DNA of 64,000 nt, from NCBI RefSeq assembly GCF_023757625.1, contig NZ_JALGBZ010000003.1:434001-498000 (forward strand). Reading direction: 5' to 3'. Shown here in pieces: positions 17,550 to 26,172 of this stretch (positions are counted from its first letter, which is position 1; every line of letters starts with the position of its first letter). The position numbers and the translations under genes are program-made. The notes below the pieces were generated by a model that saw only the letters and a program-made list of their open reading frames with translations, was not told the DNA's origin and searched no databases. The DNA is from Halomonas sp. S3-1-1. Lineage in GTDB: Bacteria > Pseudomonadota > Gammaproteobacteria > Pseudomonadales > Halomonadaceae.

Positions 17550-18296
17550 TTACCAGCGGTACAGGAGCGAGGCGCTGGTGGTGTTGTCGGTGCGCTCGAT
17601 GGTATCCGGCGGCGGCTGTGAGTTGTGCTTGATCTCGTGGGACAAGCGCATCGAGATCCGCGGCGTCACCCGAGCGGTCAGGGCGGTGAAGGAGCGCGAG
17701 GTAGTGTTTTCCGACGTGTACTCGACGGACATCTCCTGCTCGAAATCAGTGCCCTCGGCGAACCCAAAACGGTACGCCAGCGCAGTGTAGGCGACGGCCA
17801 GTTGCTGGTCGTCGTACTCGCGCAGCCGGTCGTTGCGATAGCCCGGGCCCGCCTCGAGCGACAGCGACTGTCTATCGCCTGCGAGCAGTTGGCGCCCGTA
17901 GCCGCCGATCACCGAGAGCTGCTGGTCGTAGCCGGCGAAGCGGTCCTTTTCCCAACGGGAGAAGCCGAACAGATAGTGCGGGCCGCTGAAATCAAAGCGC
18001 TCGCGCCCGGCCAGCAGATACTGCTCGGCGCTGGTTTCGCCATCCTTGGTGACGTTTCGCACCTCGCCGCGCAGAGAGTGGGTCAAGTTGCCGGTCAGCC
18101 AAGTCAGGCGGGTCTTGCCGATCAGCGTTTGGCTGTCGGTATTGCCCGAAAGATGGGTGAAGCCGAGCTCGGCATCGCCGGTGAAGTTCGGTGAACCGTC
18201 GTCCGGCGGGGGCGGGGCGTAGAACGGGTTGGCCATCGCCGCCCCTGCAAACAGCGGCCAGCACACCAGTACACTGCTTCTCAATAAAGTAAGCAC
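17550..18296 (-). CDS. DUF481 outer-membrane beta-barrel protein (YdiY-like, salt-inducible type)
   Basis: Predicted outer-membrane protein of 248 residues. A signal peptide ends near GAAMA, a short proline-rich stretch (FYAPPPPDD) follows, and then alternating beta strands run to a terminal aromatic residue (SLLYRW), a usual sign of Bam-dependent barrels. The DUF481 start GDAELGFTHLSGNTDSQT is clear. Some family members have been called salt-induced outer-membrane proteins; the function is not known. GTG 18296 is chosen because AAGG lies just upstream. The spacing of 4 bases is short. It is divergent from the sensor kinase gene, so the two may share control. Confidence 0.85.
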   Translation of the reverse strand: MLTLLRSSVLVCWPLFAGAAMANPFYAPPPPDDGSPNFTGDAELGFTHLSGNTDSQTLIGKTRLTWLTGNLTHSLRGEVRNVTKDGETSAEQYLLAGRERFDFSGPHYLFGFSRWEKDRFAGYDQQLSVIGGYGRQLLAGDRQSLSLEAGPGYRNDRLREYDDQQLAVAYTALAYRFGFAEGTDFEQEMSVEYTSENTTSRSFTALTARVTPRISMRLSHEIKHNSQPPPDTIERTDNTTSASLLYRW

Positions 18297-18387
18297 GTTA
18301 CCTTCTTTTCCAAAATTCACGAAAGCGAACCACGCCCGGTCGCGCAAAAGCGCCATAGATTACCGTGGCTTTGGCCTGCGTGCCATA

Positions 18388-20115
18388 ATGACGCCTTTGC
18401 GCCCGCTGAGTTCCCTCATGTCGTTGTCCCGGCCTTCGCTTGCCGATTTGAAACCCGGCCAGCGGCCCCGTTCCCGGCGCCGCTGGTACAAACGCAGCTT
18501 TCGCCTGCAGGTCATGCTGCTGGTGGGGCTGTTGCTGGCCGGTATGCTGCTGGCCCAGGGCACGTATCTGAATCACCGCAAGGCCGATATCGTCACCGCC
18601 CAGATGGGCGAGCGGGCGCTGGCGGTGGCGAAAACCGTGGCGGGCATGCCGAGCATCGTCGCCGCTTTTGACACCGACGACCCGGCGCGCATCATCCAGC
18701 CTTTGGCCGAGCGGGTGCGACTGGAAACCGGCGCCCGCTACGTGGTGGTGGGCAACGCCCAGTCGATTCGCTACTCCCACCCCGTGCCGGAGCGTTTGGG
18801 CCAGCGGATGGTCGGCGGCGACAACGGCCAGGCGCTGCGTGACGGACGCTCCTACGTCTCCGAGGCGACCGGCACACTCGGCACGGCGATGCGCGGCAAG
18901 GCGCCGATTCGGGATGAGGCGGGCAACATCATCGGGCTGGTCTCGGTCGGCTTTCTGGTCGACCGGGTGGAGATGGATGCGGCGCGCTACACAAGCCTTG
19001 GCTGGATGCTGGTGGGCCTGATGATCCTGCTCGGCTTTGCCGGCGCGTACGTGCTCTCCCAGCACTTGAAAAAGGTGATTCTCGGGCTCGAACCCTACGA
19101 GATCGCCCGGCTCGCGCTGGAGAAAGAGGCCATTTTGCAGTCCATCCACGAAGGCATTCTGGCGGTCAACCGCGAAGGCCACATTACGCTGGTGAACCAG
19201 CAGGCGCGTCGGCTGATGGAGTTGCCCGACGACCAGGCGCTGCTCGGCCAGCCGATTCGCGAGGTGGTGCCCAACTCCCGGCTTCTGGAGGTGCTCAAGC
19301 GCGGCGAACAGGAGTTCGACCAGCAGATGTGGCTGAATGATCACCCGGTGGTGGTCAATCGCGTGCCGATCATCGATGAGGGCGAGATCGAAGGGGCGGT
19401 GGCGACCTTTCGCAGCCGACGCGAGATCGTCGATCTTTCCGAGGCGCTGACCCAGGCGAGTCGCGATGTCGACATGCTGCGTGCCCAGGCCCATGAGTTC
19501 TCCAACAAGCTCTACACCATTTCCGGTCTCTTGCAGCTTGGGCGCGTCGAGGAGGCGCTCAAGCTGATTCATCAGGAGAGCGAACGCGCCCAGAAGCAGA
19601 TGAGCTTTTTGATGAGCCACGTGGCGGACACGGTGCTAAGCGGCACCTTGCTTGGCAAGCTGACTCGGGCGCGCGAGCTTGGCGTGGCGCTCGAGATCGA
19701 CGAGCAGAGCTCGCTGTCGCAGCCGCTGACGCCAAGCGGCCAGGAGGTGATGATGACCGTGGTGGGCAACCTGCTCGACAACGCCTTCTTTGCCACGCTT
19801 CACGGCCCCCGCGCGGATTCCCCGACGGTGCGGCTATTCTTTACCGATCTGGGCGAGCAGCTCGTCATCGAGGTGGACGACAACGGCCCGGGCGTGTCCG
19901 CCGAGCACGTCGAGTCGATTTTCAGCGAGGGCTTTTCGACCAAGACCGGCCAGCACCAGGGGCTGGGCCTGGCGCTGGTCGCCCGGCTTTGCCGGCAGTA
20001 CGGGGGAGACGTCACACTCGAGGAGAGCGAGCTGGGCGGGGCCTGCTTCATCGCCGTGCTGAACCGTTCGCTGTGCGTGCAGATCGGGCCCGATTCGCCC
20101 GTGGTAGACTGCTAA
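18388..20115 (+). CDS. Sensor histidine kinase of the CitA/DcuS/DctB-like group
   Basis: Membrane sensor for carboxylates, expected to phosphorylate the next gene product. From ATG 18388 it has 575 residues: an N-terminal helix, a periplasmic sCache-type domain (about 60-200), a second helix, a PAS domain (from AILQSIHEGILAVN), the phosphorylated His369 in RAQAHEFSNKLYTISGLLQL, and the ATPase domain with NLLDNAFFA, DDNGPGVS and GLGLALV. This H-box is typical of citrate and C4-dicarboxylate sensors. Neither ATG 18388 nor ATG 18418 has a good ribosome site, so the start is uncertain. The following regulator and tctCBA strongly suggest sensing of a tricarboxylate. Confidence 0.9.
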   Translation: MTPLRPLSSLMSLSRPSLADLKPGQRPRSRRRWYKRSFRLQVMLLVGLLLAGMLLAQGTYLNHRKADIVTAQMGERALAVAKTVAGMPSIVAAFDTDDPARIIQPLAERVRLETGARYVVVGNAQSIRYSHPVPERLGQRMVGGDNGQALRDGRSYVSEATGTLGTAMRGKAPIRDEAGNIIGLVSVGFLVDRVEMDAARYTSLGWMLVGLMILLGFAGAYVLSQHLKKVILGLEPYEIARLALEKEAILQSIHEGILAVNREGHITLVNQQARRLMELPDDQALLGQPIREVVPNSRLLEVLKRGEQEFDQQMWLNDHPVVVNRVPIIDEGEIEGAVATFRSRREIVDLSEALTQASRDVDMLRAQAHEFSNKLYTISGLLQLGRVEEALKLIHQESERAQKQMSFLMSHVADTVLSGTLLGKLTRARELGVALEIDEQSSLSQPLTPSGQEVMMTVVGNLLDNAFFATLHGPRADSPTVRLFFTDLGEQLVIEVDDNGPGVSAEHVESIFSEGFSTKTGQHQGLGLALVARLCRQYGGDVTLEESELGGACFIAVLNRSLCVQIGPDSPVVDC

Positions 20116-20185
20116 GCCAGCTCGGCGCATGACGGCACTATCACTAACGACGAATACCTATAACGACATCGATCCTGGAAGCGCT

Positions 20186-20914
20186 ATGGCGGCACACGAG
20201 TACGGTATCCTGGTGGTGGAGGACGATTTTCGCATCGCCGATATTCACCGCGCGTTCATCGAACAAAACGACGGCTTCAAGGTGGTCGGCCAGGCGCGAA
20301 GCGGTGCCGAGGCCCGCGAGCAGATGGCGCGCCACGGCGAAAGCGTCGACCTGGTGCTGCTGGATGCTTACCTTCCGGACGTTCAGGGGCTCGAGCTTCT
20401 CTGGGCGCTGCGTCGCGACTATGTCCACGTGGAGATCGTCATGGTCACCGCCGCCCGCGAGGTCGAGACCATCAGCGAAGCGCTGCGCGGCGGCGTTTTT
20501 GACTACCTCATCAAGCCCGTCGAGGCACAGCGCATGCAGCAGATGCTGGCGCGCTTTCAGCGCGAGCGGGCCCAGCTCGCCTGTCGCCAGCAGATGAGCC
20601 AGGCCGAGCTCGATCGCATGCTGGCGCGAGTGCAGCCGCCCGCCCCGCCGGTCGCCGGGCGCAGCCTGCCCAAGGGCATCGATCGCCTGACGCTTCGCGC
20701 GATCGTCGAGGCGCTGCAGCACGCCGACCATCCGCTGGCCGCCGCTCAGGTCGCCAGGGCCATGGGGGCCAGCCGCTCCACCACGCGGCGCTACCTGGAG
20801 TATCTGGTCTCGGTGCACGTGGTCGAGGCCGAATTGGGCTATGGTGATGTAGGTAGGCCCGAACGCCGCTACCGCTTACAGCGCACTAGCACCGAGTATC
20901 TTGAAACGCTGTAA
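20186..20914 (+). CDS. Response regulator of the CitB/DcuR family
   Basis: Partner of the preceding kinase. From ATG 20186 (GGAAG just upstream) it has 242 residues. The receiver domain has acidic VVEDDF, phospho-acceptor Asp60 in LLDAYLPD, the threonine in MVTAA and the lysine in LIKPVE. The output domain (about 160-240) has a helix-turn-helix, with PLAAAQVARAMGASRSTTRR. The likely target is the tctCBA promoter 240 bases downstream, where short direct repeats are present. A second in-frame ATG at 20129 lies upstream but has no ribosome site. Confidence 0.9.
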   Translation: MAAHEYGILVVEDDFRIADIHRAFIEQNDGFKVVGQARSGAEAREQMARHGESVDLVLLDAYLPDVQGLELLWALRRDYVHVEIVMVTAAREVETISEALRGGVFDYLIKPVEAQRMQQMLARFQRERAQLACRQQMSQAELDRMLARVQPPAPPVAGRSLPKGIDRLTLRAIVEALQHADHPLAAAQVARAMGASRSTTRRYLEYLVSVHVVEAELGYGDVGRPERRYRLQRTSTEYLETL

Positions 20915-20960
20915 GCCTTTCCGCCGTTCCCGCCTTCCACGCCTGGGCTGGCGCTCGTGA

Positions 20961-21003
20961 ACACAATGAACAAAATGCCCACAATGCTCTTTTTGTGCAT
21001 TAT
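20961..21003. promoter_or_regulatory. Direct and inverted ACAATG-type repeats upstream of tctC
   Basis: CACAATG occurs at 20961-20967 and again 18 bases later at 20979-20985, with AACAAAATG between them. AATGC and GCATT then form an inverted pair around CTCTTTTTGT. Repeats about two helical turns apart just before an operon are typical response-regulator sites. Assignment to the neighbouring CitB-like regulator is inference. Confidence 0.4.
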
Positions 21004-21154
21004 GTCCAGAAGCTTGTTGCCAGGTCCTATCCTCTTCTAACGTCTCGCCGTTGCACGATCAGCGCGGTGCATCATCACAACAAGTGCAGCGCACGACTTA
21101 CCAAGCACCGCTTTAATAAGCACCACAACAATAGATCACCTTCAGGAGAGCGCC

Positions 21155-22153
21155 ATGACCCTCACGTCCTCATTCAAGTACGTCACGCTGCTGGCTCTGC
21201 CGCTGGCCGCCGCTTCATTCGCCACTACCGCCGCCGCCTTCGACCCCACCGGTAAGGTCGAGTGCATCGCGCCGTCGGATCCGGGCGGCGGCTGGGACTT
21301 CACCTGTCGAAGCGTCGGTAACGTGATGCAGGAGCTCGACCTGGTGCCGGCCAACGTGCAGACCATCAACATGGCCGGTGCCGGCGGCGGCGTGGCCTTT
21401 GCCCACGTCGTAAGCAAGCGCGCCGGCGACGACCAACTGCTGGTCGCCGCCTCGACCGCGACCACCACGCGCCTGGCCCAGGGGCAGTTTCCCGGGCTTT
21501 CCGCGGATATGGTCAACTGGGTCGGCGCATTGGGCGCCGATTACGGCATCATTGCGGTCTCCGCGGACTCTGAATACCAGGATCTCAACGACCTGATGGA
21601 CGCGCTGAAGGACGATCCGCGCAGCGTCAAATTCGCCGGCGGCAGCGCCCGGGGCGGCTGGGATCATCTCAAGGTGCTGATCGCCGCCCAGGCCGCCGAG
21701 GTCGAAAATCTACCGCGCATCGCCTATTTGTCCTACAACAATGGCGGCGAAGCGCTGACTCAGGTCATCGGCGGCCACGTGGATGCTTTCACCGGCGACA
21801 TCACCGAAGCCCAGGGCTTCATGGAGTCCGGCGATCTGCGCGTGCTGGCGGTGCTCTCGGAAGAGCGCCTGCCCGGTGATTTCGCCGATATTCCCACCGC
21901 CCGTGAGCAGGGCATCGATGCGCTCGGCCCCAACTGGCGCGGCTTTTACATGCCCGCCGATATCTCTGACGACGCCCTGGCTTACTGGACCGACGCCATG
22001 GATACGATCTATGAGAGCGAAGAGTGGCAAAACGTCATGTCGCAAAACGGCCTGATGCCGTTTCACATGACCGCCGGCGAGTTCGAGGCGTTCGTGCTTA
22101 ATCAGATCGATGAAATCGAGCAGATCTCTCAAGATATCGGGCTGATTCAGTAA
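21155..22153 (+). CDS. tctC: Tripartite tricarboxylate transporter receptor TctC
   Basis: Periplasmic solute receptor of a TTT importer. The 332-residue protein has a signal peptide ending near TTAAA and the Bug/TctC fold: VECIAPSDPGGGWDFTCRSV is the usual carboxylate-binding first loop, and FAGGSARGGWDHLKV the second. The start follows AGGAG. It is the first gene of tctCBA and overlaps tctB by one base. Adjacent two-component genes and the family history suggest citrate or another tricarboxylate, but Bug-type receptors bind varied acids, so the ligand is not certain. Confidence 0.92.
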   Translation: MTLTSSFKYVTLLALPLAAASFATTAAAFDPTGKVECIAPSDPGGGWDFTCRSVGNVMQELDLVPANVQTINMAGAGGGVAFAHVVSKRAGDDQLLVAASTATTTRLAQGQFPGLSADMVNWVGALGADYGIIAVSADSEYQDLNDLMDALKDDPRSVKFAGGSARGGWDHLKVLIAAQAAEVENLPRIAYLSYNNGGEALTQVIGGHVDAFTGDITEAQGFMESGDLRVLAVLSEERLPGDFADIPTAREQGIDALGPNWRGFYMPADISDDALAYWTDAMDTIYESEEWQNVMSQNGLMPFHMTAGEFEAFVLNQIDEIEQISQDIGLIQ

Positions 22154-22605
22154 TGACATTTAACGACCGCATCTTTGGGGTCCTGTTGATCGTCCTGGCC
22201 GTCGCGTACGGCTGGGCCGCCTCGCAGTTTCCCGTACCGTTTGGTGGCGGCGAGGCGGTGGGGCCGGATACCTTCCCCAAGCTTTTGGCCGTGGTACTGG
22301 CCATCTCCAGCCTCTACCTGATCGTGCGCCCCGACCCGGATAACGCCTGGCCCTGGAGTCGCACCGGCGTCGAGTTGATCGTCGCCGTGGTGGTGCTGAT
22401 TCTTTACGCGATGCTGCTGCAGCCGTTGGGCTTCATCATCAGCACTACGCTGGCCGTAGGCACGCTTTGCTGGCGCATGGGCGCACCGCCCGTGAAGGCT
22501 TACGTGACCGGGGCCGTGGCCGGGGTGATCGTCTACTTCCTGTTCAGCTACGGGCTGGATCTCGCCCTGCCGCTGGGGCTGCTCTCCTTTCTGGAGGTGA
22601 ACTGA
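22153..22605 (+). CDS. tctB: Tripartite tricarboxylate transporter small subunit TctB
   Basis: Small four-helix membrane protein of 150 residues. It has the N-terminal pattern of the family (RIFGVLLIVLAVAYGWAASQ, then GPDTFPKLLAVVLAISSLYL) and hydrophobic segments to the C-terminus (FLFSYGLDLALPLG). TctB is poorly conserved in sequence and is recognised mainly by size, helices and position. Its start overlaps the tctC stop and its stop overlaps the tctA start, so the three are translationally coupled. Confidence 0.9.
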   Translation: MTFNDRIFGVLLIVLAVAYGWAASQFPVPFGGGEAVGPDTFPKLLAVVLAISSLYLIVRPDPDNAWPWSRTGVELIVAVVVLILYAMLLQPLGFIISTTLAVGTLCWRMGAPPVKAYVTGAVAGVIVYFLFSYGLDLALPLGLLSFLEVN

Positions 22606-24131
22606 TGGAAACCCTTGGTTTTTTGATGGACGGGTTCGGGGTAGCGCTTCAGCCCCATAACCTGATGTTCGCCTTAATGGGGGCCTTTTTGGGTACCCTG
22701 ATCGGGGCGCTTCCGGGGCTGGGCCCGGCCAACGGCGTGGCCATTCTGATTCCGTTGGCCTTCAGTTTGGGGCTGGCGCCGGAAACCGCGCTGATCATGC
22801 TGACCTCGGTTTACGCCGGGGCGATGTACGGCGGGCGTATCTCGTCGATCCTGCTCAACATTCCCGGCGACGAGCCGGCCATGATGACCTGCCTGGACGG
22901 CTACCCCATGGCCCAGAAGGGCAAGGCCGCCGAGGCGCTAGCGATCTCCGCCATTGCTTCCTTCATCGGCAGCCTGGTCGCAACCGTGGGCCTGATTTTG
23001 CTGGCGCCGCTGTTGGCCAAATTTGCGCTGACGTTTGGCCCGGCGGAGTACTTTGCGCTGTTCATGCTGGCGTTTGCCACCCTGGGCGGCATCACCGGCA
23101 AGAACCCGGTCAAAACGGTGGTCGCGGCATGTCTGGGCTTGATGATCGCCACGGTGGGCATCGATAACACCGGGGTGCAGCGCTATACCTTCGGTGTGCT
23201 CGAGCTTTTCGAGGGCGTCGACTTCATCATCGCCATCGTCGGCCTGTTCGCCATTTCCGAGCTTTTGTTCTTCATCGAGGAGCGCGCCGGCGGTGGCAAG
23301 GAGAACATGAAGGTCAACAAACTTGCGCTGAGCTGGCGTGAGATTCGCGATATCCTCCCCACCAGCCTGCGCGGTGGCGTGCTGGGCTTTATCGCTGGCG
23401 TATTGCCGGGGGCCGGCGCGTCCCTGGGTAGCTTCATCAGTTATACCCTCGAAAAGAAGGTGGTCGGCAAGAAGGGCCATTTCGGCCAGGGCGACCCGCG
23501 CGGCGTAGCCGCCCCGGAGGCAGGTAACAACGGCGCCTCGAGCGGCGCGTTAGTGCCCATGCTGACCCTTGGCGTGCCCGGTAGTGGCACGACCGCGGTA
23601 CTGCTGGCACTGCTGATTTCGCTGAACATCACCCCCGGCCCGCTCATGTTCACCCAGAACGCCGATATCGTCTGGGGCGTGATTGCGGCGCTGTTGATCG
23701 GTAACTTCCTGCTGCTGTTGCTCAACATCCCGCTGGTGGGCATTTTCGTGAAGCTTTTGTCGATTCCGCCGATGTACCTGCTACCGGTGGTGACGATGGT
23801 GGCGTTCGTGGGGATCTACTCGATCAGCAACACGACGTTTGACCTCTACTTCATGGTGGCCTTCGGCGTGGGCGGCTACATTCTGCGCAAGCTGGAGATA
23901 CCGCTGGTGCCGGTGATTCTGGGGCTGCTGCTGGGCCCGGAAATGGAGAAGAATCTGCGCCACGCCATGGAAATTTCCGACGGCGACTGGATGATCCTGT
24001 GGGACAGCGGCCTGGCAATCGGCCTGTGGGTCTTCGCCGGGGTAGGGCTGATCCTGCCGTATCTGCTGGGCCCGCTGCTGCGTCGGCGCATGCAAAAGCC
24101 TATCGAAAAGGGCACGCCGGAGAGCGATTGA
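22605..24131 (+). CDS. tctA: Tripartite tricarboxylate transporter large subunit TctA
   Basis: Main transport subunit with about 12 helices in 508 residues. The conserved family stretch GTLIGALPGLGPANGVAILI is near the N-terminus, followed by YGGRISSILLNIPGDEPAMM, and the repeated half has FIAGVLPGAGASLGSFISYT and APEAGNNGASSGALVPMLTL. ATG 22605 overlaps the tctB stop (TGATG), which decides the start against the longer open frame upstream. An intrinsic terminator 80 bases after the stop ends the operon. Confidence 0.94.
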   Translation: METLGFLMDGFGVALQPHNLMFALMGAFLGTLIGALPGLGPANGVAILIPLAFSLGLAPETALIMLTSVYAGAMYGGRISSILLNIPGDEPAMMTCLDGYPMAQKGKAAEALAISAIASFIGSLVATVGLILLAPLLAKFALTFGPAEYFALFMLAFATLGGITGKNPVKTVVAACLGLMIATVGIDNTGVQRYTFGVLELFEGVDFIIAIVGLFAISELLFFIEERAGGGKENMKVNKLALSWREIRDILPTSLRGGVLGFIAGVLPGAGASLGSFISYTLEKKVVGKKGHFGQGDPRGVAAPEAGNNGASSGALVPMLTLGVPGSGTTAVLLALLISLNITPGPLMFTQNADIVWGVIAALLIGNFLLLLLNIPLVGIFVKLLSIPPMYLLPVVTMVAFVGIYSISNTTFDLYFMVAFGVGGYILRKLEIPLVPVILGLLLGPEMEKNLRHAMEISDGDWMILWDSGLAIGLWVFAGVGLILPYLLGPLLRRRMQKPIEKGTPESD

Positions 24132-24210
24132 TCCAGTTGCTCGAGGCTGTAAAGCGGGATGTGTAAGCGCTGATTGCTCCCGTTCCCGGCCAGGACCGTT
24201 CTTTTCTGCT

Positions 24211-24234
24211 GGCGCCCTTCGGGGCGCCTTTTTT
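24211..24234 (+). terminator. Intrinsic terminator of tctCBA
   Basis: Perfect 7-bp stem GGCGCCC / GGGCGCC with a TTCG loop followed by six T. Confidence 0.9.
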
Positions 24235-24333
24235 GATTCCCGGTTTGGTTTGATGAAAGCCCACGGCAATGGCGCCTCCACGGGGTAATCGTTAATATTT
24301 GACGTTTGATCCTTATCGCTTTTGGGAGCTACC

Positions 24334-25863
24334 GTGAAACTGCCGCTTTATGTCCTATTGGCGCTATCCACAATAGCGCTGTCCGCTAACGCCGCGCCCA
24401 CAGTGTTGGCACCCTCCAATGCAGACTCTCGGGCGTACCAGATAGGCTTGGCCAGTACGACGAGCGTCGAGGGCGAAGAGCCTCGGGAGAGCGAGGTGAG
24501 CGTCATTGCACAGGCGGCGCGGTTTCGTATTGAAAGCACGATGCATGGGCCGGAGAGCGACGCGTTTTTGCTTCGGGTTAAGCCGCTTTGGTTGGTGACG
24601 CTAGGAAACGGTGAACGAGTCGACACTGCAAACGGCGGTGAGTGGGCGGGCGCCCGTGTCTGGCTCGAACAGGGCTTTGACATCACGCTCGATCGTGATG
24701 GGGCGGCCGTCGGCGGTCTTCAAGCGCCCCCATCAGACGCTGCTGGTGCTTCCGACATGCCGAGCGAGCTTGGTGAGCCGCTGCTCGACCAGCAGGCCGT
24801 TCCGGTGCTGCCGGTGGCGCTGGAGCTCGAACCGGGGTGGAGCACGACCGCTCCATTTGCCGGGCTGCAAAACGCGCGGTTCGAGGTGCTCGACGTGACA
24901 CCGGAGCATGCCTATATCGATATCGTCGCCGAGGAGGCGGGCACTTCTCTGGCGGGGCTGGTCAAGCTCGATCGAACAACGGGCTGGATTCAGAACCAGG
25001 TAGTGACCACGCATACAGCGCTTTCGCCCTCGGTCGATACGTCGGCCGAATCGCTTTTTCGAACAACGGCCTTCGTTCCGCTGGAGGCACAGGAGGAGAT
25101 GGCGAATCCCTACTATACCAGCATGCTATATTTTGGTTCGTGGGAGGCCGGGCTACGTGACGGTCGGGGCGCAAAGCCGGCCAGCGAAGCGGCCGTTTTC
25201 GACGCAACAAGCTCGCTAGATGTCGGGGAGAACTATCTTTTGTTAGAGCTGCGCCAGTCAGTGCAGACGCCCGACGCTATCGGACATCTGAAAGTCACCG
25301 AACTTGAATTGAAGGATGCTTCCGGCGAGCCGGTCGACGTGCAGACTATCCTCATGCCGATGACGGTCACCGATACTGCCGACGGCGTCATTTCGTCGTT
25401 TGCTGTCCAAGCGCTCTCCCTGACGGACACCCGAGAGCTGCTCGGTCGTATCGAGACGGCGACGGCGCACATTGAGTGGCGACCGGCCACCCGCCAGCAC
25501 CTGACGCTCGTTCCGGATGACGAAGGGGTGGCTCACGTGCGCCATGATGAAATCGAGGCGGACATCAGGCCCTTGCCAGAGGGTAGGGCGGAGTTAGTAG
25601 TAACGGGCTCGCCCCAGGATCGCACTCGCTGGAGAGTCACCAGCGATCAGGAAGTAACCGGCCGGGTGTACGCCTATGAGCGGGGGCCGAGCTGGCTGAC
25701 GCCCGGCGAAAGTCGGAATCGCCAACTGGCGTCGGCGCACCCTGAAGGGCGGCGCATCGTGCTCTCCTCCATGCCCACCCAAGTCGATCTATGGGTCGAT
25801 CAGTTCGAAGACGCGCCAGCGGCGACGCACGTCGTGGAGTTTAACCGCGATGGGAAAGAGTAA
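24334..25863 (+). CDS. Secreted protein of unknown function
   Basis: I do not recognise this family. The product has 509 residues from GTG 24334, which follows GGGAG by 6 bases; a TTG at 24322 is in frame but lies before that ribosome site. A clear signal peptide (LPLYVLLALSTIALSANA) suggests export to the periplasm. The mature part is acidic, rich in short beta-type stretches, lacks further membrane helices and has no cysteine that I can see, and it ends without an obvious anchor or sorting signal. It stands alone between the tct terminator and the urea transporter operon. The acidic character suits a halophile's exported protein. It may be a species-restricted gene. Confidence 0.7.
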   Translation: MKLPLYVLLALSTIALSANAAPTVLAPSNADSRAYQIGLASTTSVEGEEPRESEVSVIAQAARFRIESTMHGPESDAFLLRVKPLWLVTLGNGERVDTANGGEWAGARVWLEQGFDITLDRDGAAVGGLQAPPSDAAGASDMPSELGEPLLDQQAVPVLPVALELEPGWSTTAPFAGLQNARFEVLDVTPEHAYIDIVAEEAGTSLAGLVKLDRTTGWIQNQVVTTHTALSPSVDTSAESLFRTTAFVPLEAQEEMANPYYTSMLYFGSWEAGLRDGRGAKPASEAAVFDATSSLDVGENYLLLELRQSVQTPDAIGHLKVTELELKDASGEPVDVQTILMPMTVTDTADGVISSFAVQALSLTDTRELLGRIETATAHIEWRPATRQHLTLVPDDEGVAHVRHDEIEADIRPLPEGRAELVVTGSPQDRTRWRVTSDQEVTGRVYAYERGPSWLTPGESRNRQLASAHPEGRRIVLSSMPTQVDLWVDQFEDAPAATHVVEFNRDGKE

Positions 25864-26068
25864 CCGACTCGCTTCAACGGTGCCTGCTTTACGTTCGAAA
25901 AGGCACCGCTGAAAAGAATCGTTTTGGTGCGGACGGTTATTTTGGTGCATCGAAAACGTGCTTGGCGGGGAGTTGCGCGCGCCAGTCTGGTGCGCAAGGG
26001 TTTGATTAAGCGTTCCTCATTGTTTTTAAGCATATGATATTGCTTGTTTAATGGTGGAAAGCTTTAGT

Positions 26069-26085
26069 TTGGCGCACGCCTTGCA
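26069..26085 (+). promoter_or_regulatory. Sigma-54 promoter of urtABCDE
   Basis: TTGGCGC-ACGCC-TTGCA with the invariant GG (26071-26072) and GC (26083-26084) separated by exactly 10 bases. It lies 88 bases before the urtA start. Upstream, TTTTGGTGC occurs twice (about 25922 and 25940) and GGCACC once (about 25903), resembling NtrC half-sites. The rest of the 309-base gap shows no gene. Confidence 0.85.
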
Positions 26086-26172
26086 AACGTTATGAGCGAT
26101 ACCTTTGGGCGTTTGCCCGAAGGTTCTGCGCTCAAATAACGAGCCCTCTGTAGGGGGCGCAAGGAGACTCAA

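Noticed and set aside
18298..19620. Long minus-strand open frame across the sensor kinase
   Set aside because: Antisense shadow of a gene with clear H-box and PAS motifs; histidine-rich low-complexity translation.
25961..25977. Second sigma-54-like site before urtA (TTGGCGGGGAGTTGC)
   Set aside because: GG and GC are 9 bases apart, not 10, while a perfect site lies closer to urtA at 26069.
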